Virus record (IMG/VR): IMGVR_UViG_3300037882_002936
Location: 1 to 27,009 of that record
Strand: one strand, 5' to 3'
Length of the DNA stretch: 27,009 bases
From: a virus
The translations under genes were made by a program, and so were the position numbers. Positions 7,769 to 15,245 of the stretch are shown piece by piece. A model generated the notes under the pieces. The model was not told the DNA's origin. It saw nothing but the letters and a program-made list of their open reading frames with translations, and made no database searches. Numbering within the stretch: the stretch's first letter is position 1; every line of letters begins with the position of its first letter.

Positions 7769-8236
7769 TTATTTCTTTATAAAATTTTGATCATCTTCAC
7801 CCAGTGCGTTAAAGATAGTCAGAACACCTTCATCATTTAACATTACAACTCTTGGACAGTGATGTTTCACATACCATTCTTCATTTGACATATACTTTTC
7901 ACAAGTGTTACCTCTGTAATCCTCAACTGTCCTGTCATAACACTCATCTAAATTAACCAAATGAAAATTCATTATAATAATCTCATCACCCACTTGAACC
8001 TGTCTGGCTGCACTTCCATTCAAGCAAATCCTTCTGCTGCCCCTTTTTCCTGGTATGACGTAAGTTTCAAATCTAGCCCCGTTGTTATTATTAACAATAA
8101 AAACCTTTTGCCATCTAATCAGATCAGCGGTTTCCATTATTTCACTATCAATTGTAATACTTCCTACATAATTCAAGTTCGCTTCTGTAACCTTGACATT
8201 ATGTATCTTTGAATGCAGAATTTCTAATGATGTCAT
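7769..8236 (-). CDS. panD: Aspartate 1-decarboxylase (pyruvoyl enzyme, PanD)
   Basis: PanD decarboxylates L-aspartate to beta-alanine, normally for pantothenate/CoA synthesis, using a pyruvoyl group made by self-cleavage. The match is strong along the whole family core with a constant +1 offset from E. coli numbering: Lys10 in [13 protein letters not shown], Tyr23, the cleavage pair Gly25-Ser26 in YVGSITID, Arg55-Phe56 and Thr58-Tyr59 in [15 protein letters not shown], and Asn73 in LNGSAAR. Every residue needed for processing and catalysis is present. The protein has 155 residues instead of about 126. The extra length is an insert of about 25 residues (100-124, with Cys112) before the usual end strand, here [13 protein letters not shown]. 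It lies 1 nt downstream of the amidoligase gene and 11 nt upstream of the TS-like gene, in one transcription unit. A phage copy is very unusual. Confidence 0.94.
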   Translation of the reverse strand: MTSLEILHSKIHNVKVTEANLNYVGSITIDSEIMETADLIRWQKVFIVNNNNGARFETYVIPGKRGSRRICLNGSAARQVQVGDEIIIMNFHLVNLDECYDRTVEDYRGNTCEKYMSNEEWYVKHHCPRVVMLNDEGVLTIFNALGEDDQNFIKK

Positions 8237-8237
8237 A

Positions 8238-9107
8238 TTATTTGTTTTTTCTAGTTGTTGGAGATTTAACGCGAGTTTTTTGATATGCCTCTTCTAATTC
8301 TGGAAGATAAGGGTCACGGAATGGAAATTCATCACGTCGGAAAGCCTTTTTTAAGGTATTCTGAAACACTACATTTTTTTGATCTAAAAGCATATTGAAA
8401 AATGCAAATTCACAAAACATAGCTATTGACGTGAAATGATCTTCATTCTTCACATTGTAGAAATTACGAAACTCAATCGTTCCCGTCTTGAACATCTGAT
8501 GGACGTTCACATACTGACGTTGAAAATTAGCAAAATGATAGTTTCCTTTTTCAGTAAGAAAAAAAGCGTTCTGGAAGTCTTTTACCGTTTTAGCTTTCAT
8601 CAACGCTTCATGTTTTCTCTCAGCGATTGGTAATTCTTGATGATGTCCCCAAAAAGAATTCAAATAGTTTTCCTGCTTTATAAAATTTGTTTCCCCCATG
8701 GTGAGGTCAAGTATTTCTTTAGCATTCTCATAAAAAAACTTTTGCGCTTTTTTAAGGAATTTTAACTTAGCTTGCTCACTCCATTCTTCCCATCCAACAA
8801 TACCAATATGGAACTGCGTGTTACACCTGTAATTAGATGTTGCGCCATTCTCTTCCAAAACTCTGAATACGCTTTTAGCTAAATTTATTGCACCTTCCAT
8901 TGTGTCAATGGGGGGTGTATTTATTTCACCTCCCCAATCATGCGCAGCTCCTAAGCCAGAGTCCACAGCTAATCCATTGCTATTGATTAGTGTGATCTCT
9001 CTCTTGGAAAAAGAACAGTGAAGAGGTAATTGAGGTAGTAATACCGATCTTTGGGCATCAATAAACTCAATTTCCCAACCGTATGTTGTTTTTGTTATTT
9101 TTTCCAT
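8238..9107 (-). CDS. Putative amidoligase (COOH-NH2 ligase of the glutamine synthetase/GCS-like fold)
   Basis: This 289-aa protein fits the phage-associated amidoligase group described by Aravind and co-workers, predicted ATP-dependent enzymes joining a carboxylate to an amine. Diagnostic segments are YGWEIEF (9-15, Glu12 and Glu14), [10 protein letters not shown] (57-66, Glu61), CNTQFHIGI (95-103, His100), RQYVNVH (197-203), and TGTIEFRNF (208-216, Glu212, Arg214). These correspond to the acidic metal-binding and arginine nucleotide-binding positions of the fold. I chose the ATG at 9107. A longer frame begins with TTG at 9134, but that codon lies inside the terminator stem. PanD follows after 1 nt, so its product beta-alanine is an obvious candidate amine donor (inference). 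The substrates are unknown. I see no gamma-glutamyl cyclotransferase or amidotransferase partner nearby. Confidence 0.78.
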   Translation of the reverse strand: MEKITKTTYGWEIEFIDAQRSVLLPQLPLHCSFSKREITLINSNGLAVDSGLGAAHDWGGEINTPPIDTMEGAINLAKSVFRVLEENGATSNYRCNTQFHIGIVGWEEWSEQAKLKFLKKAQKFFYENAKEILDLTMGETNFIKQENYLNSFWGHHQELPIAERKHEALMKAKTVKDFQNAFFLTEKGNYHFANFQRQYVNVHQMFKTGTIEFRNFYNVKNEDHFTSIAMFCEFAFFNMLLDQKNVVFQNTLKKAFRRDEFPFRDPYLPELEEAYQKTRVKSPTTRKNK

Positions 9108-9118
9108 AAAAAATTGTG

Positions 9119-9157
9119 AAAAAAATGGACTCAAAATTTTAGCCTTGAGTCCATTTT
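9119..9157 (-). terminator. Strong rho-independent terminator after the acidic-linker protein gene
   Basis: A perfect 13-bp inverted repeat (9122-9134 and 9145-9157, arm AAAATGGACTCAA) has a 10-nt loop. On the minus strand it is followed directly by a run of seven T (9119-9125). It starts 21 nt after the stop of the 345-aa gene and ends just 11 nt before the amidoligase ATG, so it separates the two units or attenuates read-through. Confidence 0.88.
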
Positions 9158-9178
9158 ACAATTTAGATTGTTTTGAAA

Positions 9179-10216
9179 TTACTTCTTCTTTGCGGTCTTG
9201 CCTTTAGCTGGCACTTCTGCTTTTTTAACAGATTTCTTTACAACCACTGGCGCTTCATCCTCATCCTCTTCTTCTTCATCCTCAACCTCTGGGGCTTCAT
9301 AAACAGTGGATTTTTTAACTTTAGCTGTTTCAACAGCCTTTACTGATCCACCTTTAGCATTACGCATTTTTTCCATATTCTCACTCAGAGCCTTTTCAGT
9401 CTTTGATGCTTTCGACGAAAGGACACCTTTGATCTCTTTGAGTATCGCAAGACATTCTTTCACTGTAAGGCCAAGTGCGAACCAAAGATTTGGAGAGAAA
9501 CGAGACAATGGATGCTCTTCCAACCACTCTTCAGGAAGATGTTTCTCACATTCTTCTTTACCCTTAAAAGCATTGAAGTAGAGATTGCCAATGAATTTAT
9601 CGCCTTTGTTCTTGAAGTAATCCAACGACACAACACCCTTGCCGCTTTTCTTAATTGTGACACCTCTTGTGAGAGCATTGTGAACATATCCTTCGCTTTC
9701 TGGGAAGAGTGTAAGAACAGCTTTGAATGGGGATACATCCATTTTCTCAGTAGCTGATTCTCTCTTGGCGATCTTTTCTTTAGCAGCTGAAGAAGTTGCT
9801 ACTTTTTTAATCATTTCTTCCTCTTCTTCTTCGTCATCTTCTTCTTCCTCCTCAACCACTACCGCTTTCTTCTTAGATGCTGATTTTGCAGGCTTTTCTT
9901 CCACTGGTTTCTTCTTAGCGGATTTTTTCACTACAATTTCCTCCTCATCGTCTTCCTCTTCCTCATCTTCTTCCTCTTCTTCTTCAACGATTACAGGAGT
10001 TTTTTTCTTTGCTGCTGGTTTTTCTTCAACCTTAGCCTTACCTTTTTTAGCAGGTGCCTCAACTTCAATCTCCAGTTGATTGCAGAGGTCGATTATATCA
10101 TCCTCCGTGAGACCATCATTCTCAAGATCCACATATGAGAAGTACTTGCCTTCAACCAAGGCATCAGCGTATATATTGCCTTGCCATTTTTCCCCAGTGG
10201 CGCTTTTCTTTGCCAT
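9179..10216 (-). CDS. Acidic/basic linker-rich protein with central globular domain, unknown function
   Basis: I do not recognise the globular parts of this 345-aa protein. Residues 1-52 form a small N-terminal segment. Residues 53-155 are low complexity, alternating Lys/Ala/Pro-rich stretches with acidic runs (78-93 and 122-134). Residues 156-270 are a probable folded domain (PFKAVLTLFPESEG through LWFALGLTVKECLAILKEI). The C-terminus returns to linker with another acidic run (about 310-321) and ends in Lys-rich sequence. The linker style (KK.AKKKPVEEKPAK then a Glu/Asp run) closely resembles the tail of the ssDNA-binding-like protein at 1-1191, suggesting shared partners or recombination. 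It follows the sigma-like gene by 39 nt and has its own strong terminator, consistent with high expression. A nucleic-acid-binding or scaffold role is a guess. Confidence 0.85.
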   Translation of the reverse strand: MAKKSATGEKWQGNIYADALVEGKYFSYVDLENDGLTEDDIIDLCNQLEIEVEAPAKKGKAKVEEKPAAKKKTPVIVEEEEEEDEEEEDDEEEIVVKKSAKKKPVEEKPAKSASKKKAVVVEEEEEDDEEEEEEMIKKVATSSAAKEKIAKRESATEKMDVSPFKAVLTLFPESEGYVHNALTRGVTIKKSGKGVVSLDYFKNKGDKFIGNLYFNAFKGKEECEKHLPEEWLEEHPLSRFSPNLWFALGLTVKECLAILKEIKGVLSSKASKTEKALSENMEKMRNAKGGSVKAVETAKVKKSTVYEAPEVEDEEEEDEDEAPVVVKKSVKKAEVPAKGKTAKKK

Positions 10217-10255
10217 TTTGTTTATTGTTTTATTAATGAATGATTAGTAAATCCT

Positions 10256-10819
10256 TTAATGCTGATTGATCTGCTCTTTTATGAGCAGACGTTGGCGCTG
10301 AATGATTTCTTTTCCTTTCTTGAGAGAAAAAGAATATTTATCACACAATTCTTTGAGTGTTTCTTTATCCTCGTTTCCACCACCCTTTATGAACTTATGA
10401 TAAAAAAGAAGCTCCTTTCCACTCAGACCTTCAAAAATCTTTATTTTAGTGTCTCTTAACATCTCTGAGGCACTAAATGGATCTTGGTCTTCTTCTCCCC
10501 AATCATAAGGGGCGACATCAAATGAAGAATAAACATTCTCTTTAGCAATTCTGCTAAACAGTTTCACTGAAAAGTTCTTAAAAGAACTCATACAGTAAAT
10601 CCTTAAGGGCGTTGGTTTGTCTCGCTTCCCCGTAAGATATTCTTGAAAGGAAAGTGAGTATGTAATGATCGCATTATGTAACACGATTCTCAATTCTTGT
10701 TCAATGTCTTCCCTGTCTAAGGCAAGACAACTTGTTCCATAAACCTTCTTAGCATATGAGACAACCAGATACTCATATTTTTTCATAAGAGCATCTATGT
10801 ATTTTTCTTCCTCTTTCAT
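10256..10819 (-). CDS. Sigma-70-like RNA polymerase sigma factor
   Basis: From the ATG at 10819 the protein has 187 residues. Residues 17-55 (YLVVSYAKKVYG, then LDREDIEQELRIVLHNAI) resemble sigma region 2, with the D-x-x-Q-E core at 38-42. Residues 74-95 (IYCMSSFKNFSVKLFSRIAKE) fit the following region 2 helices. The C-terminal stretch 150-182 (DKETLKELCDKYSFSLKKG, then EIIQRQRLLIKE) fits a region 4-like helix-turn-helix. The size is that of ECF-type or phage sigma factors. A TTG two codons upstream (10825) is possible but less likely. A host-type promoter motif (10852-10861) lies just upstream, so host polymerase probably makes this factor, which could then direct it to phage genes. Similarity is moderate and not verified by alignment; another DNA-binding protein is the alternative. 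Confidence 0.65.
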   Translation of the reverse strand: MKEEEKYIDALMKKYEYLVVSYAKKVYGTSCLALDREDIEQELRIVLHNAIITYSLSFQEYLTGKRDKPTPLRIYCMSSFKNFSVKLFSRIAKENVYSSFDVAPYDWGEEDQDPFSASEMLRDTKIKIFEGLSGKELLFYHKFIKGGGNEDKETLKELCDKYSFSLKKGKEIIQRQRLLIKEQINQH

Positions 10820-10851
10820 AGGCAATTATTATCTTTCTATATTATCGGTAC

Positions 10852-10861
10852 TGCAAAGATA
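10852..10861 (-). promoter_or_regulatory. Bacteroidetes-type -7 promoter element upstream of the sigma-like gene
   Basis: The minus strand reads TATCTTTGCA, a full match to the TAnnTTTG -7 consensus of the Bacteroidetes primary sigma factor. It lies in the 69-nt gap between the primase stop and the sigma-like ATG, 32 nt before that ATG. No clear TTTG -33 box is present; the region about 20 nt upstream is T-rich. The same ten bases recur at 16022-16031. Confidence 0.72.
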
Positions 10862-10888
10862 GAAACTATTTTTAAAAGAAAAAAGTTT

Positions 10889-11887
10889 TCAATGAAAAAG
10901 TTTATTAAAAACCTTATCGGTTCTAAAATTCTCGTAATTATAAAGGTTATCACTAAAAATTTCCCTTATCTCTCTACCTTTCTTTTCCCCTAAATCACTT
11001 TCGTCGTCACCTATCCAAGCGACTCTTATTTTAAAGTCACTACAATATTGCTCAATAACTTTTTTTGTTGAATTCGTTGCGTCTGGATCATAGCCAAAAA
11101 TCAATTCTTCTATTCCCGCACTTTTAAGCTTCAAGGCCTGTATCTTACTTATCTTCTTACCAGATGTTGCGATGCATATGACTTCCCTTCTTGTATCTTC
11201 AAGTAATCCTAAATATTTATCCACTGGATGTTTGTCGAAAAAACCCTCAACCACAATTGCAGTATTGGTTAAAAAAGTTCTGTCATCTATGCCATAAAGA
11301 TAATTAGAATGGTTATTTTGTGGATTGATATATTTAGGGGTGAATGTTGGTGGGGTCTTTTCTTTATATCTGCCATAGAATGTGACAATATCCCCATTTT
11401 CTCTAAAGGGGAACAATAGATAATTTTCGTATTTCTGCAAAAGCGTCGTTTTTCCTACCTCGTAAATATTGAAATCAGCTCTTTTAAAGCCCCTCTCAGC
11501 AAGATAATCGTTCTGCCTTATTCGTCTATATCCTAAAGGCATTCTCATCTTTACATGCGGCAATTCAGCTTTTTGCAATTCTTCGTTTTCTTCATCCAAC
11601 CTATTACTAAGGTCGTCAAATTTTATCAAAGGAACAAGATAAGACTCAATGAAATCAAGTCTACCTACTTCCCTCATTAGTTTAAAAGCATTTCCGTATT
11701 CACCACATTTTTTACAGTCCCAACAAGCTCTTAATTTTCCATTAGGGAGGACTTCAAAAAACTTATTCACATTAACATAAAAATGCCCCTTCTTGCCACA
11801 AAAGGGACAATCACAATTTAAGTGATCGCCCCTTGAATTAAACGAATTGGAATTCATTATACCAGTCAATTCATCTATCTTATTCAT
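10889..11887 (-). CDS. DnaG-like DNA primase
   Basis: This 332-aa protein lays primers for replication. An N-terminal zinc-binding domain has CPFCGKKGH (Cys27, Cys30, His35) and CWDCKKCG (Cys58, Cys61). A central catalytic region has the fragment LLFPFRENGDIVTFYGR (158-174), as in DnaG. The TOPRIM motifs are VVEGFFD (213-219, Glu215) and GYDPDAT (266-272, Asp268 and Asp270). The protein is shorter than bacterial DnaG (about 600 aa) and lacks the C-terminal helicase-interaction domain, as is common for phage primases. It overlaps the DnaB-like helicase gene by 8 nt, so primase and helicase are coupled. The 69-nt gap downstream carries the promoter of the sigma-like gene and no obvious terminator. 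Confidence 0.93.
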   Translation of the reverse strand: MNKIDELTGIMNSNSFNSRGDHLNCDCPFCGKKGHFYVNVNKFFEVLPNGKLRACWDCKKCGEYGNAFKLMREVGRLDFIESYLVPLIKFDDLSNRLDEENEELQKAELPHVKMRMPLGYRRIRQNDYLAERGFKRADFNIYEVGKTTLLQKYENYLLFPFRENGDIVTFYGRYKEKTPPTFTPKYINPQNNHSNYLYGIDDRTFLTNTAIVVEGFFDKHPVDKYLGLLEDTRREVICIATSGKKISKIQALKLKSAGIEELIFGYDPDATNSTKKVIEQYCSDFKIRVAWIGDDESDLGEKKGREIREIFSDNLYNYENFRTDKVFNKLFH

Positions 11888-13259
11888 CCATCATCATTTT
11901 TTGTCGTTTTTCTTCTAATTCTTCGTGAATTCTCCTGGTCTTCTGTGCTGAATAGAATCTAGAAAAATTCAAATTTTGTCCTATAAGGATTGATTTTTTA
12001 CTCTCCCCTTCCCTGAGTTTATCAACCCAAATTCTGAGCATTTTTTTATTTCTTTCATCGGGTGTTTGATTAAGAGTTAAGAAATTATCAAAAGGCTTTA
12101 TTTTAGTCTTATGCTCAGAGAGGTCGGATTGAGTGAGATGAAAATTGGGATTTTTTAGATTCAAAGGTAAAATATCACTCGCTTGCGTGAAAGTCAACAC
12201 ATGTGTATTTGTTTCAACAGCCAATGCCTTATATAATTTACCCAACTTATCTTGCCTTTGTCTCTCTTCGCCTGGAGCGTATTTTCTATCTCCAGGGTCT
12301 GACAATTCAAAGTAATCTGAAATTATTAAACTAATATCATATTCTTTCATCAATTCATATGCAAAATTTCGCATCTCCTGCACAGTGACTGATTCAAATT
12401 TTGTATAAGCTTTAACAAAAATTTCTCCTCCTACTTTTCGGAGAGCCTTGTCAATTTTAAATTGCTTATCAGGAAGAATTTCGTTCAATCTCTTCAAGTC
12501 TGTGTAAGAAGTTCCTGTCCAAGCTGAGTCATATCTCATCTCAACTTGTGTCTTGGTTCCCTCAAGCTGGAAATGTAACACATTATGCCCTCTTCTAGCT
12601 GCTGATAATCCTGCCCAAATTGCAAAATAAGATTTACCAGCTCCAGTCATTCCGCATACCATGGTAGCCTCTCCTTTCTGTGGGCCACCATCAAATATCT
12701 TATCTAACATTGCGATACCAAATGGCACTTGATTATCCATAAAGCTACCATTTTGCGCTTCCACGATACGCTTTAATTCCCTTTCCTTGTAATCTTTAAA
12801 TATGCGCTCAAAGCCGTAATCAGTTTTTAAGGAAAACTTATCAAATTCCTCAGCATACTCAACAAACTTTTGGTAAGCTTTCTTTTTACCATTCTTCGAG
12901 TTGTAAACCTTGGCCAAGTCATCATAATACTCAACGAACTTTGATCTTTTTATGTATTCTTCTAAGTCGGAAATTACATCCTCAATATCAAAATCTGTTA
13001 TGTCTGAATTCCTTATTTCTTCCAAGAGCTTATATGCTTCTCTGTTCTTACGCATGTAAACTTTCAGCACATTGAAGGTAAGTCTTTTCTTCTCTGGAGA
13101 GGTGTCGATAAGGAAGTTTATTTCATCCCATATTTCTCTGTAATTTTCATTTGGAAAATAACTACTTTTTAAATGTAGTTTAACTAAATTGAAAAAATCT
13201 CTATTTACGATAGAGATATGTATAATTTTATTGAGAAATTCTTCTGAAAATGTTACCAT
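11880..13259 (-). CDS. DnaB-like replicative DNA helicase
   Basis: This 459-aa hexameric-type helicase of the RecA/DnaB family would unwind the fork ahead of the polymerase. Residues 1-110 form a helical N-terminal domain resembling the DnaB primase-binding domain. The ATPase domain starts near 175 (VPFGIAMLDKIFDGGPQKGE), with Walker A MTGAGKSYF (204-212), the catalytic glutamate region HFQLEG (229-234, Glu233) and Walker B SLIISDYFEL (310-319). After about residue 325 a segment with ADILPL- and TQSDLSE-type sequence fits the DnaB DNA-binding loops, and KMLRIWVDKLREGE recalls the DnaB C-terminal strand. The gene overlaps the upstream four-cysteine gene by a single base (TAATG) and the downstream primase by 8 nt. 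Confidence 0.93.
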   Translation of the reverse strand: MVTFSEEFLNKIIHISIVNRDFFNLVKLHLKSSYFPNENYREIWDEINFLIDTSPEKKRLTFNVLKVYMRKNREAYKLLEEIRNSDITDFDIEDVISDLEEYIKRSKFVEYYDDLAKVYNSKNGKKKAYQKFVEYAEEFDKFSLKTDYGFERIFKDYKERELKRIVEAQNGSFMDNQVPFGIAMLDKIFDGGPQKGEATMVCGMTGAGKSYFAIWAGLSAARRGHNVLHFQLEGTKTQVEMRYDSAWTGTSYTDLKRLNEILPDKQFKIDKALRKVGGEIFVKAYTKFESVTVQEMRNFAYELMKEYDISLIISDYFELSDPGDRKYAPGEERQRQDKLGKLYKALAVETNTHVLTFTQASDILPLNLKNPNFHLTQSDLSEHKTKIKPFDNFLTLNQTPDERNKKMLRIWVDKLREGESKKSILIGQNLNFSRFYSAQKTRRIHEELEEKRQKMMMDE

Positions 13260-13765
13260 TATACACTCTTTACTTTATACATTAAACACTTCTTCATAAA
13301 ATTGCAACCTGTACAATATTTGGATTCTTTAGAAAATCCAGACGTATTTGATATACACCAGATTAATCCATTATCTTCATTATAGTACAAGGCTCTATTC
13401 ATTTCATCTTCATCAAATGCTAAAACCCTATCGAAATCAAAGTCATTTAAAAAAGAGAAATCATATTTAGAAAGGTAGTTTTTTATATCCCTGCCTGAAA
13501 GGAATAAATTAATGGAAATATCACAAAAAATATCATCCACTGAAAAACGAAGTTCTTGTTTCTTCTTTTTCTTTTCTTCAACCGATAAATTAAAAGAATA
13601 ATGTATAAAAGATTTTACATCCAAATCCACATTCTTTCTCAAGAACTTTATTATTGTAAGAAAATCATTAGATTCTATTTTTTGCTTTTTGTTCGTTATC
13701 TCAAAAATATAGCCTCTGAAAAAGGTCGATGCTTCTTTAAGCTTTTGAGTTATTGGATAATTCAT
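13259..13765 (-). CDS. Hypothetical protein with C-terminal four-cysteine motif, 168 aa
   Basis: I do not recognise this protein. Residues 1-125 are helical and charged, with a Lys-rich patch (64-70). The C-terminus carries a compact cysteine cluster: Cys137 after a Trp, then Cys151-x2-Cys154-x5-Cys160 in YCTGCNFMKKC. Such a set could bind zinc or, as in the last three cysteines of Cas4/AddB-type proteins, an iron-sulfur cluster; no RecB nuclease motif is visible. The gene overlaps the SF2 helicase by 29 nt and the DnaB-like helicase by 1 nt, so its position between two helicases suggests a replication or repair accessory role, such as a helicase-loading or fork protein. That is inference from context. 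Confidence 0.78.
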   Translation of the reverse strand: MNYPITQKLKEASTFFRGYIFEITNKKQKIESNDFLTIIKFLRKNVDLDVKSFIHYSFNLSVEEKKKKKQELRFSVDDIFCDISINLFLSGRDIKNYLSKYDFSFLNDFDFDRVLAFDEDEMNRALYYNEDNGLIWCISNTSGFSKESKYCTGCNFMKKCLMYKVKSV

Positions 13766-15245
13766 CTATCTTTCTTTTGATATTTGAAATTAGATCGAAA
13801 TCATTAGCTTGAAATTTAAAAATATCATCTACTGATTTTTTATCTTTCAATTTTTTGTATGTTTCATACCTCAAATCTGCGTGTTTTTCGATATTCCCAC
13901 CTGTTGTGTCAAGTACATCAAAAATCAATGCAAAAAATTTATCTTCACTACTGCCTAAAACTCTCCCTCTTTTTTGTATTGTGAGGGATTCTTTTTTCAT
14001 TCCAGCGAGATTGACAAAAATATCTGCCTGTGGAAGAGTGATCCCCTTTTTATAAATATCAGTCGCTATTAAAACATACCCACCTTTAGCAGATAAAAAT
14101 TTCTCTGTTTCTTCCTTTCTTATTTCACTGGAATGTTCGCCTGATATGAATGAGACGTTTTTCTTAATCTGGAAAAGATTATAAAATAATTCGCCGTGAT
14201 AAACCCTGGTAGACAGCACTAAAATTTTAAAGCCAATACTTCTTAGGGATTTTACTATTGCGGCCAATACCAGGTTCCTATCATCATTAAAAACCACTTT
14301 CTTATCGTATTCCCTACGATAACCTGACCCTTTTAGTCTTTTGCTATTTTTTACCGTATCAATCTCAATCAAAAAAACATAATTCTTAACAAGCACATCT
14401 TTGTTTTTCAGCTCCGACTCCTTTACCCTTACTAGAAGTGGGCCAAACCAATCCAATAACTTGAATGCCTCAAATTCATTATCCCAAGGAGTTGCGCTTA
14501 CGCCTATTCTAAAATAGACTTCTTTGGGTAAAATCTTCAAACGATTTGAATTAGAAAACCCCTGTATCTCGTCAACACAGAGGTAGTCTAATTCCTTACA
14601 AAAATTCCCCCATTTTAATTCTCTTCCTCTCTGTTGCGCTGTTTTTTTCTTTCTTACTCTTTTTATTGATTCTATTGTTTGTATGGAAGCTACATTTATA
14701 TTTTTTACAATAAAAGTTTGCTCCTTTATCACACCAATTTCTTCGACTGGGAGATTTAATACCCTTGAGAAGTCTTTCAGCGCTTGATTGAAAAGGTCAT
14801 CCGTATCAACAACAAACAGTGCTTTGAATTCTTTCTTTCCCTTTTCTTTATAAAGGTTCCAAATTATACGCATAGATTCAGCAATGGTAAAAGTCTTACC
14901 TCCACGAGTTGGAATGATAACTATTCCATATCTATTTTGTATTATTTGCTTTATAGTCTTTCTCTGATAATCTCTCTCATCCGATAGAAAGTTTTCAGAA
15001 AAGATAATTTTTTCTTCAGAGACTTTATTGATACCCCTTTGATCAATTATCTCAAAGTCAATCTCTTCCTCATTCAAATGTTTAACCAAAGAAGGTAAAA
15101 GACCAATATTAAATTCATTAGCTGTATTGTAGAAACGGTAGAAACCGTCCCACTTAGATGTAGAACCCTTTGGACGATAATCCAAAGGGTTCTTTTTTTT
15201 GAGAAAATCCTTACAAATCCTAATGATATTAGGGCTTGCCTCCAT
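13737..15245 (-). CDS. SF2 DNA helicase/ATPase, UvsW-like
   Basis: From the ATG at 15245 this is 502 aa. It is a superfamily 2 helicase in the style of phage T4 UvsW, which remodels recombination intermediates and stalled forks. The N-terminal 85 residues may bind DNA. A Q-motif-like ERDYQRKTI is followed by motif I IPTRGGKTF (111-119), the motif II box VDEIQ (224-228), motif III GVSATPWD (248-255), motifs IV-V including LIATDIYKKGITLPQAD, and motif VI IQKRGRVLG. An upstream in-frame ATG at 15284 would add 13 residues and lengthen the overlap with the endolysin gene from 17 to 56 nt; the nearer ATG has a better leader (GGAAAGTGAAAATG). A perfect hairpin (15162-15193) lies in the early coding sequence. 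Confidence 0.88.
   Translation of the reverse strand: MEASPNIIRICKDFLKKKNPLDYRPKGSTSKWDGFYRFYNTANEFNIGLLPSLVKHLNEEEIDFEIIDQRGINKVSEEKIIFSENFLSDERDYQRKTIKQIIQNRYGIVIIPTRGGKTFTIAESMRIIWNLYKEKGKKEFKALFVVDTDDLFNQALKDFSRVLNLPVEEIGVIKEQTFIVKNINVASIQTIESIKRVRKKKTAQQRGRELKWGNFCKELDYLCVDEIQGFSNSNRLKILPKEVYFRIGVSATPWDNEFEAFKLLDWFGPLLVRVKESELKNKDVLVKNYVFLIEIDTVKNSKRLKGSGYRREYDKKVVFNDDRNLVLAAIVKSLRSIGFKILVLSTRVYHGELFYNLFQIKKNVSFISGEHSSEIRKEETEKFLSAKGGYVLIATDIYKKGITLPQADIFVNLAGMKKESLTIQKRGRVLGSSEDKFFALIFDVLDTTGGNIEKHADLRYETYKKLKDKKSVDDIFKFQANDFDLISNIKRKIDELSNNSKA
15162..15200 (+). terminator. Terminator-like hairpin on the antisense strand inside the SF2 helicase gene
   Basis: A perfect inverted repeat (15162-15174 and 15181-15193, arm AGAACCCTTTGGA) with a 6-nt loop is followed on the plus strand by eight T (15193-15200). 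It has the form of a rho-independent terminator for rightward, antisense transcripts. On the minus-strand mRNA it is a stable hairpin near codons 18-28 of the helicase, preceded by eight A and not followed by U. Function is inferred from shape alone. Confidence 0.6.

Noticed and set aside
9108-9134. Longer amidoligase starting with TTG at 9134
   Set aside because: The TTG and the added nine codons lie within the terminator stem and its T-run, whereas the ATG at 9107 directly precedes the family's YGWEIEF motif.
11866-13774. Shared AATTCATCTATCTT at the primase start and the SF2 helicase end
   Set aside because: Both encode K-I-D-E-L in coding sequence; the match is short and has no flanking similarity, so chance is sufficient.
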